DNA of 64,000 nt, taken from positions 1 to 64,000 of the forward strand of contig JAGCZA010000145.1 of the NCBI GenBank assembly GCA_017960525.1, read 5' to 3'. Below are positions 24,956 through 34,723 of this stretch, one piece after another (within the stretch, counting starts at the first letter, position 1; every line of letters starts with the position of its first letter). This stretch comes from Prevotella sp. Its GTDB lineage: Bacteria; Bacteroidota; Bacteroidia; Bacteroidales; Bacteroidaceae. The notes under the pieces are model-generated. The model worked only from the letters and a program-made list of their open reading frames with translations. It was not told where the DNA came from and ran no database searches. A program made the translations under genes and the position numbers.

Positions 24956-25525
24956 ATGGACCAAAACAACAACGGTGATTTCCGTAAGAATGAATCACTC
25001 TTCAAAGAGTTTCGCCAAAGCTGCCTGGGGCGTATCATCATTTGGGCGGCCATCATTGGGGCTATTCTTTTGATTGCCTTTATCACCTGTCCTTCGGAAG
25101 AGAAGATGTTTGCCGAGGTGCAGGACAACATCAAAGAAAATATCTTGCCTAACGACAGCATCAATACCGACTGGATGGACGACGCTGTCAGTAATTTAGG
25201 GTATATGTTTACCTCAGCCGACTCGCTTGACAATAGCAACCAGCGTGAGGTAGACCTTTTCTACACGCACAACCGTCTGGAGTACTTCAACCACACATTC
25301 TTCTCCACTATGCGTATCAACAGCAATATACGTCCTGAGAGTGTGCGTTGTGCATTCGGTTTCTTCGGCTTAGTGCTTACCACTGTCAATTTCAACGATT
25401 TCCTCGTGCATGAGGGTCCGCTGCGTAAGGACTACAACCAGCCTGCTGTCCAGGACTACAATAATGATGAGTATTTCGGTGAGAACCCAGATTTGGGCGG
25501 CGTGTTCCAATACAATGGGGAATAG
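24956..25525 (+). CDS. Single-pass membrane protein of unknown function
   Basis: 189 residues, not recognised. A short cytoplasmic tail (1-25) is followed by one transmembrane helix (about 27-46, IIIWAAIIGAILLIAFITC) and an extracytoplasmic domain of about 140 residues with an acidic start (MFAEVQDNIKENILPNDSIN) and a conserved-looking aromatic core (EYFNHTFFSTMRINSNIRPE, FGFFGLVLTTVNFNDF). Genes of this sort, with the domain facing the periplasm, are common in Bacteroidales. It lies between folE and an inositol-phosphatase-family gene and starts 23 nt after folE. Confidence 0.7.
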   Translation: MDQNNNGDFRKNESLFKEFRQSCLGRIIIWAAIIGAILLIAFITCPSEEKMFAEVQDNIKENILPNDSINTDWMDDAVSNLGYMFTSADSLDNSNQREVDLFYTHNRLEYFNHTFFSTMRINSNIRPESVRCAFGFFGLVLTTVNFNDFLVHEGPLRKDYNQPAVQDYNNDEYFGENPDLGGVFQYNGE

Positions 25526-25534
25526 TTAGAGTTG

Positions 25535-26353
25535 ATGGGCGTGTTACATTTGGAAGAACTGACGTTGGCGGTCTGCAACGTGGCTCGTCAGGCTGGTGCT
25601 TTTATCCGTCAGGAGCGCACTCATTTTTCTGCGGCAAGCATTGAGCGTAAACATTCTCACGACTATGTGTCGTATGTAGACAAGCAGTCGGAGATGCTGA
25701 TTGTCGAGAGTCTTAGACACCTCCTGCCCCAGGCTGATTTCATCACCGAAGAGGGTACTGCCGCTTCTGCTGCCGAAAGGACTGACCCTTCAGAACAGCT
25801 ATGTTGGGTCATTGACCCACTTGACGGCACCACCAATTTCATCCATCGTTTCCCTCCATACGCTGTCAGCATCGCGCTGGTGCAAGGTTCCGACATTCTG
25901 TTGGGAGCAGTCTATGAAATATGTGCCGACGAGTGCTTTTATGCCTGGAAGGGTGGCGGCAGTTATGTCGACGGTCAACCGTTGCACGTCAGCCAGTCAG
26001 CCATCGACGATGCGCTTCTTTGTTTGCAGCTTCCCTACAACAGCCAGGCTTACAAGCCTGTCATACAATGCCTTATTAATACTTTCTATGGACGTGCTGC
26101 CAGCGTCCGTATGCTTGGCTCGGCTGCTATTGCCCTCTGCTATGTCGCAGCAGGAAGGCTCGATGCCTACGTGGAAAAGTATATTGGCCAATGGGACTAT
26201 ATGGCCGGCGCACTCATTGTGAGCGAAGCAGGTGGTAGGGTGACCAACTTCGACGGCTCCCCCCAGTTCACCCAGGGCAACAGCATTGTGGCAACCAATG
26301 CCATCATCCATAACGAAATGCTGCAAGTGACAGCTGGGGAGATAATAGAGTAA
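25535..26353 (+). CDS. Inositol monophosphatase family protein
   Basis: 272 residues from the ATG at 25535 (MGVLHLEELTLAVCNVARQA); a TTG one codon earlier is an alternative. The Mg-dependent phosphatase signature is present: DYVSYVDKQSE, FITEEGT, and the metal-binding WVIDPLDGTTNFIHRFPPY; the second signature WDYMAGALIVSEAGG is near the C-terminus (about residues 224-238). The family includes inositol-1-phosphatases (SuhB), CysQ and fructose-1,6-bisphosphatases of this fold; the substrate cannot be chosen from sequence. It ends 2 nt before the LptF/G-type gene. Confidence 0.92.
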   Translation: MGVLHLEELTLAVCNVARQAGAFIRQERTHFSAASIERKHSHDYVSYVDKQSEMLIVESLRHLLPQADFITEEGTAASAAERTDPSEQLCWVIDPLDGTTNFIHRFPPYAVSIALVQGSDILLGAVYEICADECFYAWKGGGSYVDGQPLHVSQSAIDDALLCLQLPYNSQAYKPVIQCLINTFYGRAASVRMLGSAAIALCYVAAGRLDAYVEKYIGQWDYMAGALIVSEAGGRVTNFDGSPQFTQGNSIVATNAIIHNEMLQVTAGEIIE

Positions 26354-26355
26354 AG

Positions 26356-28359
26356 ATGTTCAGAATAAAGAAGTTAGACATTTTCGTAGCCAAGCAGTTT
26401 GGTCTGCTCTTTGTGGGGACTTTCTTCATCTGCCAGTTTGTGCTGATGATGCAGTTCTTGTGGCGCTACGTCGATGAGCTGATAGGCAAGGGGCTTACCC
26501 TCGACGTGCTGGCCCAGTTCTTTTGGTATATGGGTCTGATGCTGATGCCGCAGGCATTTCCTTTGGCCATCCTTCTTTCTTCACTCATCACCTTTGGCAA
26601 CTTGGGCGAGAGTTCCGAGCTGACAGCCATCAAGGCAGCTGGCATTTCGCTGATGCAGGCTATGCGCTCACTCATCATCATCTCTGTCCTGATGGCCGGC
26701 CTGTCGTTCTATTTCCAGGATGTCATCGGCCCTATGGCCAATTTGCGCTTTTCCGAGTTGCTCCTTTCGATGAAGCAGAAGAGTCCGGAACTGGAAATAC
26801 CTGAGGGCATCTTCTACGATGGGCTGCCAAACACCAATCTCTATGTGCAGCACAAGAATCTGGACACGGGCAAGCTCTATGGCATAATGATTTACAGACA
26901 GTCGGGGTCATACGAAGACCAGGCCATTATCCTGGCCGATTCGGGTATGCTCCAGACCACGGCCGAGAAGAAACACCTCCTGCTCACGTTGTGGAGCGGT
27001 GAATGGTTTGAGAATATGCGCTCCCAAGACATAGGCGGGACGGCGGAGGTGCCTTACCGGCGTGAGACGTTTGCCAACAAGCAGATTCTCCTCGATTTCG
27101 ACAGCGGCTTCAATATGACCGATGCCGACCTTTCGGGAAATGCCAAAGCAAAGTCGGCCAAGCAAATAGTACATGACCTGGACTCCATCCGCCTGTTCAT
27201 CGACTCCGTTGGGCGCAACTTCTATGCCGAGGCGAAACACTATGTGCTCTATTCGCCCCAGCTGACCAGCGAAGACTCTGTCAAGCTGCAGCAGACGTCA
27301 ACGGTTGCTCTGCCACAGCTTGACAGCGTCTATGCCCACCTTGACAAGGAAGAGAAGCGAAACGTGATGATGACTGCTGCACGGCAGGCTCAGAGTGTGC
27401 TCAACGACCTGGCGATGAAGTCGGACTATGCCAACCATATTAACCGTCAGGAGCGTACCCACTGGCTGGAACTCATTGGCAAGTTCACTCTGGCTCTCTC
27501 CTGCGTTATCTTCTTCTTTATTGGTGCCCCTCTCGGTGCCATAATCCGCAAAGGCGGATTGGGCGTGCCAGTTATCATTTCGGTTGTAGTGTTTATCATT
27601 TACTATATTTTCGAGAACTCCGGCACCCGAATGGCTCGCGACGACAACTGGGCCATCTGGTTCGGAAAGGGCATTTCCACTTTTGTGCTGGCACCTATGG
27701 CCGTCTTCTTCACCTACAAGGCAAACAGCGACTCGGCTGTGTTCAACATCGACGCTTACCGCCTGCTGCTCATCCGTATGCTTGGCCTGCGCCAGAAGCG
27801 GCATATTGCCAGCAAGGAGGTCATCATCGAAGATCCCATCTATCCCTTGGACGCTTACTACCTGTTGCATGTCAGCGAAAGCATCAGGCAATACAGCATA
27901 GAGCACAAGTTGCTCCATCTGCCCAACCCCATCGAGGTGTTCTTCCGTTCTGGCGACGACCAAAAGGTAGAGACCATAGTGGCAGAGCTGGAGGATGCCA
28001 TCGACGACCTGACAAACACGAAGGACCGCCAGATGATTGCCTATCTGAACCATTATCCTATCGTGGCTACTCACGCACACACACGGCCTTTCCGCAGGAA
28101 GTGGCTGAACGTTGCCACGGGCCTGTTCTTGCCGACAGGGCTGTTCTTCTATCTGAGGATGTGCCGCTTCCGCTACAGGCTGCGGGGAGACCTGAACACC
28201 GTCGTCGAGACCAACCAGCTCGTCGTCAACCGCATAGCAGAGATTGAGCCTCCCGCACCTGTCACCATGGCAGACTTGGAGAACATGCCATTCATTGCTG
28301 ACCTTGCAAAGAAGGCTAAAGAGAGGAAATCGACAACAAAACAGCAAGACCAAATATGA
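26356..28359 (+). CDS. LptF/LptG-family permease (YjgP/YjgQ)
   Basis: 667 residues, longer than the 360-residue proteobacterial LptF/G. The first helix (about 14-33, [20 protein letters not shown]), two more at about 57-80 and 100-120, and a C-terminal cluster (about 374-460, [40 protein letters not shown]) give six transmembrane segments around a periplasmic beta-jellyroll, as in the lipopolysaccharide-extracting LptB2FG complex. The extra 200 residues at the C-terminus are cytoplasmic and helical with one hydrophobic pair (about 590-605) and are typical of the Bacteroidota version. The stop overlaps ribBA by 4 nt. Confidence 0.88.
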   Translation: MFRIKKLDIFVAKQFGLLFVGTFFICQFVLMMQFLWRYVDELIGKGLTLDVLAQFFWYMGLMLMPQAFPLAILLSSLITFGNLGESSELTAIKAAGISLMQAMRSLIIISVLMAGLSFYFQDVIGPMANLRFSELLLSMKQKSPELEIPEGIFYDGLPNTNLYVQHKNLDTGKLYGIMIYRQSGSYEDQAIILADSGMLQTTAEKKHLLLTLWSGEWFENMRSQDIGGTAEVPYRRETFANKQILLDFDSGFNMTDADLSGNAKAKSAKQIVHDLDSIRLFIDSVGRNFYAEAKHYVLYSPQLTSEDSVKLQQTSTVALPQLDSVYAHLDKEEKRNVMMTAARQAQSVLNDLAMKSDYANHINRQERTHWLELIGKFTLALSCVIFFFIGAPLGAIIRKGGLGVPVIISVVVFIIYYIFENSGTRMARDDNWAIWFGKGISTFVLAPMAVFFTYKANSDSAVFNIDAYRLLLIRMLGLRQKRHIASKEVIIEDPIYPLDAYYLLHVSESIRQYSIEHKLLHLPNPIEVFFRSGDDQKVETIVAELEDAIDDLTNTKDRQMIAYLNHYPIVATHAHTRPFRRKWLNVATGLFLPTGLFFYLRMCRFRYRLRGDLNTVVETNQLVVNRIAEIEPPAPVTMADLENMPFIADLAKKAKERKSTTKQQDQI

Positions 28360-29573
28360 TTACTATGGACGAAATGAAACTGAACACAATAGAGGAGGCT
28401 ATAGGCGACTTCCGCGACGGCAAATTTGTCATCGTAGTCGACGATGAAGACAGGGAGAACGAAGGCGACCTCATCTGTGCCGCCGAGAAGATTACGTCCG
28501 AAATGGTGAACTTCATGCTAAAGCATGCCCGTGGAGTGCTCTGTGCCCCTATTACCATCAGCCGCAGCGAGGAGTTGCAGCTGGCCCACCAGGTGCAGGA
28601 CAACACGTCGCTCCTTGGCACCCCCTTCACCGTCACCATCGACAAGCTGGAAGGGTGCACCACAGGTGTTTCAGCCCACGACCGTGCTGCCACCATCCGT
28701 GCATTGGCCGACCCAGCCTCCACGCCGCAGACCTTCGGACGGCCTGGCCACGTCAATCCTCTTTACGCCCAGGACAACGGCGTGCTCCGCCGCAGCGGCC
28801 ACACCGAGGCAGCCATCGACCTGTGCAAGTTGGCTGGGCTTTATCCAGCCGGTGCCCTCATCGAGATTATGAACGACGACGGCACACTGGCACGCATGCC
28901 CCAGTTGCAGGAGTACGCCCAGCAGCACGGCCTGAAAATCATCACTATCAAAGACCTCATTGCCTATCGGCTGCGCCAGGAGTCGCTCATCGAGGTGGGG
29001 GTCGAAGCCGACCTTCCCACGCAGTTCGGCCATTTCCGCATCATTCCCTTCCGCCAGAAAGTGGGCGGACAGGAGCATTTCGCCCTCATTAAGGGTCAGT
29101 GGCGCGAGGACGAACCCATTCTCGTGCGTGTTCATTCTTCCTGTATGACGGGCGACATACTTGGCTCTATGCGTTGTGACTGTGGCGAACAGCTGCACCG
29201 TGCTATGGAGATGATTGAGCGCGAGGGCAAGGGTGTCATTGTCTATATGCAGCAGGAGGGCCGCGGCATCGGGCTGATGAACAAGCTGGCGGCCTATCGT
29301 TTGCAGGAAGAGGGCTACGACACCGTCGACGCCAACCTCTGCCTGGGCTTCAAGGCCGACGAGCGCGACTACGGCTGTGGGGCGCAGATGCTGCGCCATC
29401 TGGGTGTCCATAAGATGCGCCTGATGACCAACAATCCCGTGAAGCGTGTCGGACTGGAAGCCTACGGACTGGAAATCGTAGAGAATGTTCCTATCGAGAT
29501 AGAGCCAAACGAATACAATCTGCGCTATCTTCAGACCAAGCAGCAGCGCATGGGGCACACGCTGCATCTATAG
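28356..29573 (+). CDS. ribBA: Bifunctional DHBP synthase / GTP cyclohydrolase II
   Basis: 405 residues; the start at 28356 overlaps the upstream stop (ATGA). The N-terminal half (about 1-205) makes 3,4-dihydroxy-2-butanone 4-phosphate from ribulose 5-phosphate and shows [34 protein letters not shown] and [20 protein letters not shown]. The C-terminal half (about 208-405) is GTP cyclohydrolase II with zinc cysteines in [20 protein letters not shown] and the [20 protein letters not shown] motif. Together they supply both precursors of riboflavin. In this window folE competes for the same GTP. Confidence 0.96.
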   Translation: MITMDEMKLNTIEEAIGDFRDGKFVIVVDDEDRENEGDLICAAEKITSEMVNFMLKHARGVLCAPITISRSEELQLAHQVQDNTSLLGTPFTVTIDKLEGCTTGVSAHDRAATIRALADPASTPQTFGRPGHVNPLYAQDNGVLRRSGHTEAAIDLCKLAGLYPAGALIEIMNDDGTLARMPQLQEYAQQHGLKIITIKDLIAYRLRQESLIEVGVEADLPTQFGHFRIIPFRQKVGGQEHFALIKGQWREDEPILVRVHSSCMTGDILGSMRCDCGEQLHRAMEMIEREGKGVIVYMQQEGRGIGLMNKLAAYRLQEEGYDTVDANLCLGFKADERDYGCGAQMLRHLGVHKMRLMTNNPVKRVGLEAYGLEIVENVPIEIEPNEYNLRYLQTKQQRMGHTLHL

Positions 29574-29581
29574 AAAGGAGG
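29574..29581 (+). promoter_or_regulatory. Strong Shine-Dalgarno sequence before recG
   Basis: AAAGGAGG lies 4 nt before the GTG at 29586. Such a full anti-16S match is rare in this window, where most genes lack one, and it decides for the GTG as start. Confidence 0.6.
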
Positions 29582-29585
29582 CACC

Positions 29586-31700
29586 GTGACCGACATTCTC
29601 CAGCAGGACATTATGTACCTGACGGGCGTTGGCCCTAACAGGAAGAAGTTGCTCAATGCCGAACTTGGCATCAGCACCTTCGGTGAACTGCTGGAGTACT
29701 ATCCTTATAAATATGTAGACCGCTCGAAAGTCTATCAAATTGACGAGCTGACGGGCGACATGCCCTTCGTTCAGGTGGTGGGCCATATCCTCAGCTTCGA
29801 GACTTTCGATATGGGGCCGCGCAAAGAGCGTGTCGTCGCCCATTTCACCGACGGCACGGCCCTGCTCGACCTTGTCTGGTTCAACGGGGGCAAGTATGCC
29901 CGCGACCACTACAAGATAGGCCAGCAGTATATGGCTTTTGGCCGCCCTTCGGTGTTCAACAACCGTATTCAAATCCAGCATCCGGATATGGAAGCATGGG
30001 GAGGTGAGGTACAAGAGGCGAACTCTTACCTTTCACTCCGTCCCTATTACAACACGACGGAGAAGATGAAGAAATACAGTCTCACATCGAAAGGTGTGGA
30101 GCGGCTGGTGCGCAATCTTCTGGAGAAACTGACGGAGCCTCTACCGGAGACTATTCCCCTCCATATCACTTCCAAACTTCATCTGATAAGCCGCGACCAG
30201 GCACTCCGCGCCATCCACTATCCCCAGGATGCCAAGGAACTGTCGCGGGCCCGTGTGCGCCTGAAGTTCGAGGAGTTGTTCTTCGTCCAGCTCAACATTC
30301 TCAGGTATGCCAGCGACCAGCGCCGCAAGTATGGCGGCTACGTCTTTCCGCGCATTGGCGATGTTTTCAATACGTTCTACCACTACCATCTGCCTTTCAG
30401 TTTGACCGATGCCCAGAAGCGGGTGATGCACGAAATCAGGAACGACTTATGCTCAGGACGGCAGATGAACCGCCTGCTTCAGGGCGATGTGGGTAGCGGC
30501 AAGACGCTCGTGGCGCTGATGACCATGCTCATCGCCATCGACAATGGCTATCAGGCCTGTATGATGGCCCCTACCGAGATATTGGCCGAACAGCATCTGG
30601 CCACCATTCAGGATTTCCTCAAAGGTATGGCCGTCCGTGTTGAACTGCTTACTGGCGTCGTCAAGGGGAAGAAGCGAAAGGAAGTGCTCGACGGTTTGCT
30701 CGACGGCAGCGTACAGATACTGGTGGGTACCCACGCCGTTATCGAAGACACCGTGCAATTCAGCCGCCTAGGCCTTGTCGTCATCGACGAGCAGCACCGT
30801 TTCGGCGTGGCTCAAAGGGCAAAGATGTGGGGGAAAGGGTCTCATCCAGCTATCCCTCACGTCCTTGTGATGACCGCAACCCCCATACCGCGCACATTGG
30901 CTATGACACTCTATGGCGACCTCGACGTGAGTGTCATCGACGAACTGCCGCCAGGCCGTAAGCCCATCCAAACCACACATGTCTTTGACAGCCGCATGAC
31001 CTCGCTCTACGACGGCATCCGCCGGCAGATACAGGCAGGGCGGCAAGTCTATGTTGTCTTTCCGCTCATTGAAGAGAGCGAGAAGATGGACCTGAAGAAT
31101 CTGGAGCAAGGCTTTGAGACCCTGTGCCAGGTGTTCCCAGAATACCGACTCAGTAAGGTGCACGGGCGGATGAACCCACGTGACAAAGAGGAGGAGATGC
31201 AGCGTTTCGTCCGTGGAGAGACGCAGATACTTGTAGCTACGACCGTCATCGAGGTGGGCGTAAACGTACCAAACGCATCGGTTATGGTCATCATCGACGC
31301 CCAGCGCTTTGGCCTTTCCCAACTGCACCAGTTGCGGGGCAGGGTGGGGCGCGGTGCCGAACAGAGTTACTGCATCCTTGTCACCAACTACAAACTCTCA
31401 GAAGTGACCCGCAAGCGCATCGACATTATGTGCGAGACCAACGACGGCTTCCGCATAGCCGAGGCCGACCTGAAACTTCGCGGCCCTGGCGACCTGGAGG
31501 GCACCCAGCAGAGCGGCATGGCCTTCGACTTGAAGATTGCCGACATTGCCCGCGACGGGCAACTTGTCCAGATGGCCCGCGACGAGGCCCGCATCGTTGT
31601 CGACGAAGACCCTCTGTGCAACTCCGCCAAATACCAGCTCCTCTGGCAGCGACTTAACGAAATACGAAAGACAAACATCAACTGGGGGGCCATATCCTGA
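29586..31700 (+). CDS. recG: ATP-dependent DNA helicase RecG
   Basis: 704 residues from a GTG (VTDILQQDIMYLTGVGPNRK). RecG remodels stalled forks and branched DNA. The N-terminal wedge/OB domain (about 1-170) shows TYGVGP-like TGVGPNRKKLLNAELG and the PYKYVDRS stretch. Helicase motifs follow: Walker A LLQGDVGSGKTLVALMTML, motif Ia MAPTEILAEQHL, DEQHRFGV as the DExH box, TATPIPRTLAMTLYGDLDVS as motif III, VATTVIEVGVNVPNASVM and QLHQLRGRVGRGAEQSYC as motifs V and VI. A strong Shine-Dalgarno precedes the GTG. It lies 12 nt after ribBA. Confidence 0.97.
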   Translation: MTDILQQDIMYLTGVGPNRKKLLNAELGISTFGELLEYYPYKYVDRSKVYQIDELTGDMPFVQVVGHILSFETFDMGPRKERVVAHFTDGTALLDLVWFNGGKYARDHYKIGQQYMAFGRPSVFNNRIQIQHPDMEAWGGEVQEANSYLSLRPYYNTTEKMKKYSLTSKGVERLVRNLLEKLTEPLPETIPLHITSKLHLISRDQALRAIHYPQDAKELSRARVRLKFEELFFVQLNILRYASDQRRKYGGYVFPRIGDVFNTFYHYHLPFSLTDAQKRVMHEIRNDLCSGRQMNRLLQGDVGSGKTLVALMTMLIAIDNGYQACMMAPTEILAEQHLATIQDFLKGMAVRVELLTGVVKGKKRKEVLDGLLDGSVQILVGTHAVIEDTVQFSRLGLVVIDEQHRFGVAQRAKMWGKGSHPAIPHVLVMTATPIPRTLAMTLYGDLDVSVIDELPPGRKPIQTTHVFDSRMTSLYDGIRRQIQAGRQVYVVFPLIEESEKMDLKNLEQGFETLCQVFPEYRLSKVHGRMNPRDKEEEMQRFVRGETQILVATTVIEVGVNVPNASVMVIIDAQRFGLSQLHQLRGRVGRGAEQSYCILVTNYKLSEVTRKRIDIMCETNDGFRIAEADLKLRGPGDLEGTQQSGMAFDLKIADIARDGQLVQMARDEARIVVDEDPLCNSAKYQLLWQRLNEIRKTNINWGAIS

Positions 31701-31723
31701 TTGGTGAACTAAAACATAGAACT

Positions 31724-32785
31724 ATGAAAATAGGAGACAAAGTAAGATTTCTGAGTGAGATTGGAGGTGGCCGAGTAGCCGGCTTCCAGGGAAAAAACAT
31801 TGTGCTCGTCGAGGACGAGGACGGATTCCAGGTGCCTATGCAGATGAACGAGGTGGTGGTCATAGGTGAAGAGAACTATGACACGAGCCACGTTGTGGAG
31901 GTGAAACAGCAGCAGAAAACGAAGCAGGCAGTAGCGGAGCTGGAGCCTGCCGACCGTCCCGTCACGTTTAAGCCGGCACCGTCGGAACGCAAGGGCGGTG
32001 ACCAGTTGTCGGCCTATCTCGCCTTCGTGCCGATGGACGTGAAGGAACTCTCGCAGACACGCTTCGAGACCTACTTTGTGAACGACAGCAACTACTATAT
32101 GCGCTTCACCTACTCGGTGGCCGAAGGGGCCAGTTGGCGGCTCGTCTCAACGGCAGAGGTGGAGCCCAACACCAAACTCTTCCTGGAGGAGTTCGGACGC
32201 GAAGACTTGAACCAGATGGAGCGTGTCGCCGTGCAAGTGCTGTCCTACAAACGGGAGAAACCTTTTATGCTGAAGCCAGCCATCGACGCGCAGATACGCA
32301 TCGACGGCGTGAAATTCTACAAACTGCACACTTTCCAGGAGAACGATTTCTTCGAGCAGCCCGCCCTCATCCACACCATCGTAGAGAACGACATCCCCGC
32401 CCGTCCTTTAGTCATCGACGCAAAGCAGTTGAAGGCCAATATGTATCAAAAGGGCGACGAACCCAAGCAACGCCCACTCATCACGCCAGCACGGAAAGAG
32501 GGCGACCCCATCGTCGTCGACCTCCACGCCTCAGAACTGCTCGACAACACCAACGGCCTTTCCCCCACCGACATCCTGAACTACCAACTTGACGCGATGC
32601 GAAAGACCCTCAAGGAGTACGAAAAGAAGAAGGGCACCAAAATCGTCTTCATCCACGGCAAGGGCGAGGGCGTCCTCCGCAAGGCCATCCTCAACGAACT
32701 GCAATACCGCTACAAGACATACACCTACCAGGATGCCTCCTTCCGCGAATACGGCTACGGAGCCACCCAGGTGACCATCAAATAG
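31724..32785 (+). CDS. DUF2027/Smr-domain protein (MutS2-like nuclease domain)
   Basis: 353 residues. An N-terminal SH3-like barrel (about 1-50, MKIGDKVRFLSEIGGGRVAG) is followed by a proline/glutamate linker and a beta-rich DUF2027 region (about 85-255, AYLAFVPMDVKELSQTRF). The C-terminal Smr domain (about 263-353) has VDLHASELLDNTNGLSPTDI, and FIHGKGEGVLRKAIL, the HGxG motif of Smr nicking endonucleases. This combination is typical of Bacteroidota; MutS2 lacks the middle part. The substrate is unknown. It follows recG by 23 nt and may share its transcript. Confidence 0.88.
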   Translation: MKIGDKVRFLSEIGGGRVAGFQGKNIVLVEDEDGFQVPMQMNEVVVIGEENYDTSHVVEVKQQQKTKQAVAELEPADRPVTFKPAPSERKGGDQLSAYLAFVPMDVKELSQTRFETYFVNDSNYYMRFTYSVAEGASWRLVSTAEVEPNTKLFLEEFGREDLNQMERVAVQVLSYKREKPFMLKPAIDAQIRIDGVKFYKLHTFQENDFFEQPALIHTIVENDIPARPLVIDAKQLKANMYQKGDEPKQRPLITPARKEGDPIVVDLHASELLDNTNGLSPTDILNYQLDAMRKTLKEYEKKKGTKIVFIHGKGEGVLRKAILNELQYRYKTYTYQDASFREYGYGATQVTIK

Positions 32786-32795
32786 AGTTAATCCT

Positions 32796-33650
32796 ATGCA
32801 ACAAATCAAGAAACTGCTTGTCTGCATAATGTTGCTGGCAATGCTCGGGTGCCTGAGTGTGGCAGCACAAAGCCTCAAAGGTGACGTTAACGGCGACAAT
32901 CGTGTAGATATAGGCGACGTGGTCACCATCTTAGAGATTATTGCCAATGGCGGTTCTGCCGAAACGAGCAAGGCTCCCGCTGGAGTAGAGGCCATTGACT
33001 TGGGACTGCCAAGTGGCACGTTATGGGCCAATATGAACGTGGGGGCAGAGAAACCAGAGGACTATGGCCTCTACTTTGCCTGGGGTGAGACAACTGGCTA
33101 TACATCAGACACCTCCGACGGACGCTCATTCGACTGGGCATCGTACAAATGGATGGCCGAAGGGCAGTCGTCGTGGAAGTATATCAACAAATATCAAATT
33201 GACGACGGGCAGACAGAGGGATGTTGGTATCAATACCTTTATCTTCTCCCAGAAATCGAATTTGTCGGTGATCGTAAGACGGTGCTCGATGCTGAGGACG
33301 ATGCTGCCGCTGCAAACTGGGGTGGCAGGTGGGTGATGCCAACATACGAGGAAATCACAGAATTGCTTGACAATACCGAAAAAGAATGGAACACAATAAA
33401 CGGTGTGAACGGACTGAAATTCAAAAGCAAGGTAAACGGAAAATCCATTTTCCTGCCAGCCTCTGGCTATCGCACGAATGACAAACTTGAGACAAAAGTG
33501 ACTGGTGGTAACTATTGGTCGGCATCGCTTAGCACGGCATGGTCGGCAGAGGCATATCGTCTGGTGTTTAATTCAAAAGGTGTTGATACAGAAAACAATT
33601 CATACTTCCGCTACGGAGGCCGTACCGTCCGCCCTGTAATCAGGAAGTAA
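32796..33650 (+). CDS. Secreted protein: N-terminal dockerin-like repeat and FISUMP-type domain
   Basis: 284 residues. A signal peptide (1-25, MQQIKKLLVCIMLLAMLGCL) is followed directly by one calcium-loop repeat, GDVNGDNRVDIGDVVTILEI, like half a dockerin, here N-terminal instead of C-terminal as in the BspA-like protein. Residues about 65-284 resemble the Fibrobacter succinogenes major paralogous domain: AIDLGLPSGTLWANMNVGAE, LYFAWGETTGY, GRWVMPTYEEITELL, YWSASL and FRYGGRTVRPV. Such proteins are surface or secreted and of unknown function. It starts 10 nt after the Smr gene and ends the long plus-strand run. Confidence 0.85.
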   Translation: MQQIKKLLVCIMLLAMLGCLSVAAQSLKGDVNGDNRVDIGDVVTILEIIANGGSAETSKAPAGVEAIDLGLPSGTLWANMNVGAEKPEDYGLYFAWGETTGYTSDTSDGRSFDWASYKWMAEGQSSWKYINKYQIDDGQTEGCWYQYLYLLPEIEFVGDRKTVLDAEDDAAAANWGGRWVMPTYEEITELLDNTEKEWNTINGVNGLKFKSKVNGKSIFLPASGYRTNDKLETKVTGGNYWSASLSTAWSAEAYRLVFNSKGVDTENNSYFRYGGRTVRPVIRK

Positions 33651-33758
33651 GCCCACGGCTCTGTTCCGTCGAATTTGTAATACAACGGAATGGGATATTA
33701 GCATTTGCAATGCGAAAGACCTCTGATGCTGTATGATGGGTAGTCGCCGTATGGTCTC

Positions 33759-33860
33759 ACCGCCCCTTAAGGGAAGGGGTTGGGGGTGCGGTCTGTAATT
33801 AATTCATCGACAGGGAGATACTGACTCCACCCCAGCCCCTCCCCTGCGAGGGGAGGGGAG
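33759..33860. repeat. GC-rich palindromic repeats, head-to-head copies
   Basis: Two hairpins: CCCCTTAAGGGAAGGGG with the tail TTGGGGGTGCGGTCTGTA (33762-33798), and the head ACTGACTCCACCCC with CCCCTCCCCTGCGAGGGGAGGGG (33820-33858). They match the right and left halves of the element at 12912-13013, but in reversed order. The gap 33651-34076 also holds the 22-bp palindrome array and short repeats of CCGTCGAACAGG (about 33892-33925); no gene is seen. Confidence 0.75.
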
Positions 33861-33976
33861 TGTCATCTGTTCCGTCGGATTTGCAAATCCCGTCGAACAG
33901 GTCGAGCAGGTTCCGTCGAACAGGGGCTTTATCCGTTTAATTCGTGAAATCCGTTGTTTCCAAAATGGGCTGTGAA

Positions 33977-34037
33977 GTTTGGACGAACCAAACTCCTGGT
34001 TTGGACGAACCAAACTCATAGTTTGGACGAACCAAAT
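33977..34037. repeat. Three 22-bp-spaced palindromes GTTTGGACGAACCAAAC
   Basis: Copies at 33977-33993, 33999-34015 and 34021-34037 (last base T). Each is an inverted repeat TTTGG-N5-CCAAA; the period is exactly 22 bp. The third is followed by a T-run. The same word in inverse orientation occurs at 44355-44431 and 55859-55873. The array sits between convergent genes. Confidence 0.85.
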
Positions 34038-34076
34038 TTTTGCGTTGTTACAGGTAACAACCCTTCCCTTTGGTTT

Positions 34077-34715
34077 TCAAAGGGAATTGGAGGCGAAGAC
34101 AAACTGGTGGTTGTCCAGTTGCCACGATATGAGGCCGTAGCGTATGAGGCGGGCGAGAAGGGTGATGACTTTGGGGCGGGGTAGGCGGGTCTGGCGCACC
34201 AGTTGGTTCAGCGTGTGGCTGGCGTCGTCGGACAGGACGGAGAGCAAGCGCTGTTCGGCCTCGCCGTAAGTGAAGGTCGTGGCCTTTGGCGACTGCTCTT
34301 CACGCCAGATGCACAGATGGACGGGCGACGCCACAATGTTCTCGTCGTCGATGCGGATGAAGGCCCGCTGGCGTCCGTCCTCGTCGATGGCACAGACGGG
34401 GCGGTGGTCCGACTTCGGCACGGTGGCGATGACGATGACCCTCCCCTGGACGTGATAGGTGTCGAACTTGATGCTGGCCTCCGGGCGGCAGTAGCGGTAG
34501 GCGGCTTGGTGCATCATATAGATCTCCTCCTCGGAGCGCACACCGCAGAGGCAGCCGTCGTCGCGCACGCCGATGAGCAGGCGGCCACCGCAGGTATTGG
34601 CAAAGGCCGAGACAGAACGCGCCAGCTTCCTGGCGTCTTCAACGCGATACTTGAAGTCTTGCTGCTGGTGCTCCCCCTCGCGTATAAGCCCTTGCAGATA
34701 GCGCAGGTCATCCAT
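34077..34715 (-). CDS. AlbA_2 (Schlafen-like) domain protein with winged-helix C-terminus
   Basis: 212 residues from the start at 34715 (MDDLRYLQGLIREGEHQQQD); a longer frame to 34796 overlaps rodA and is rejected. Residues about 10-125 form an AlbA_2-type domain: GEHQQQDFKYRVEDARKLAR, then SVSAFANTCGGRLLIGVRDD. Residues about 145-205 (AEQRLLSVLSDDASHTLNQL, PRPKVITLLARLIRYGLI) look like a winged helix. Such proteins are often called putative DNA-binding or ATP-binding regulators; no partner is known to me. It begins 8 nt after the rodA stop and is probably co-transcribed with it, an arrangement common in this group. Confidence 0.8.
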   Translation of the reverse strand: MDDLRYLQGLIREGEHQQQDFKYRVEDARKLARSVSAFANTCGGRLLIGVRDDGCLCGVRSEEEIYMMHQAAYRYCRPEASIKFDTYHVQGRVIVIATVPKSDHRPVCAIDEDGRQRAFIRIDDENIVASPVHLCIWREEQSPKATTFTYGEAEQRLLSVLSDDASHTLNQLVRQTRLPRPKVITLLARLIRYGLISWQLDNHQFVFASNSL

Positions 34716-34723
34716 TGTATCGT

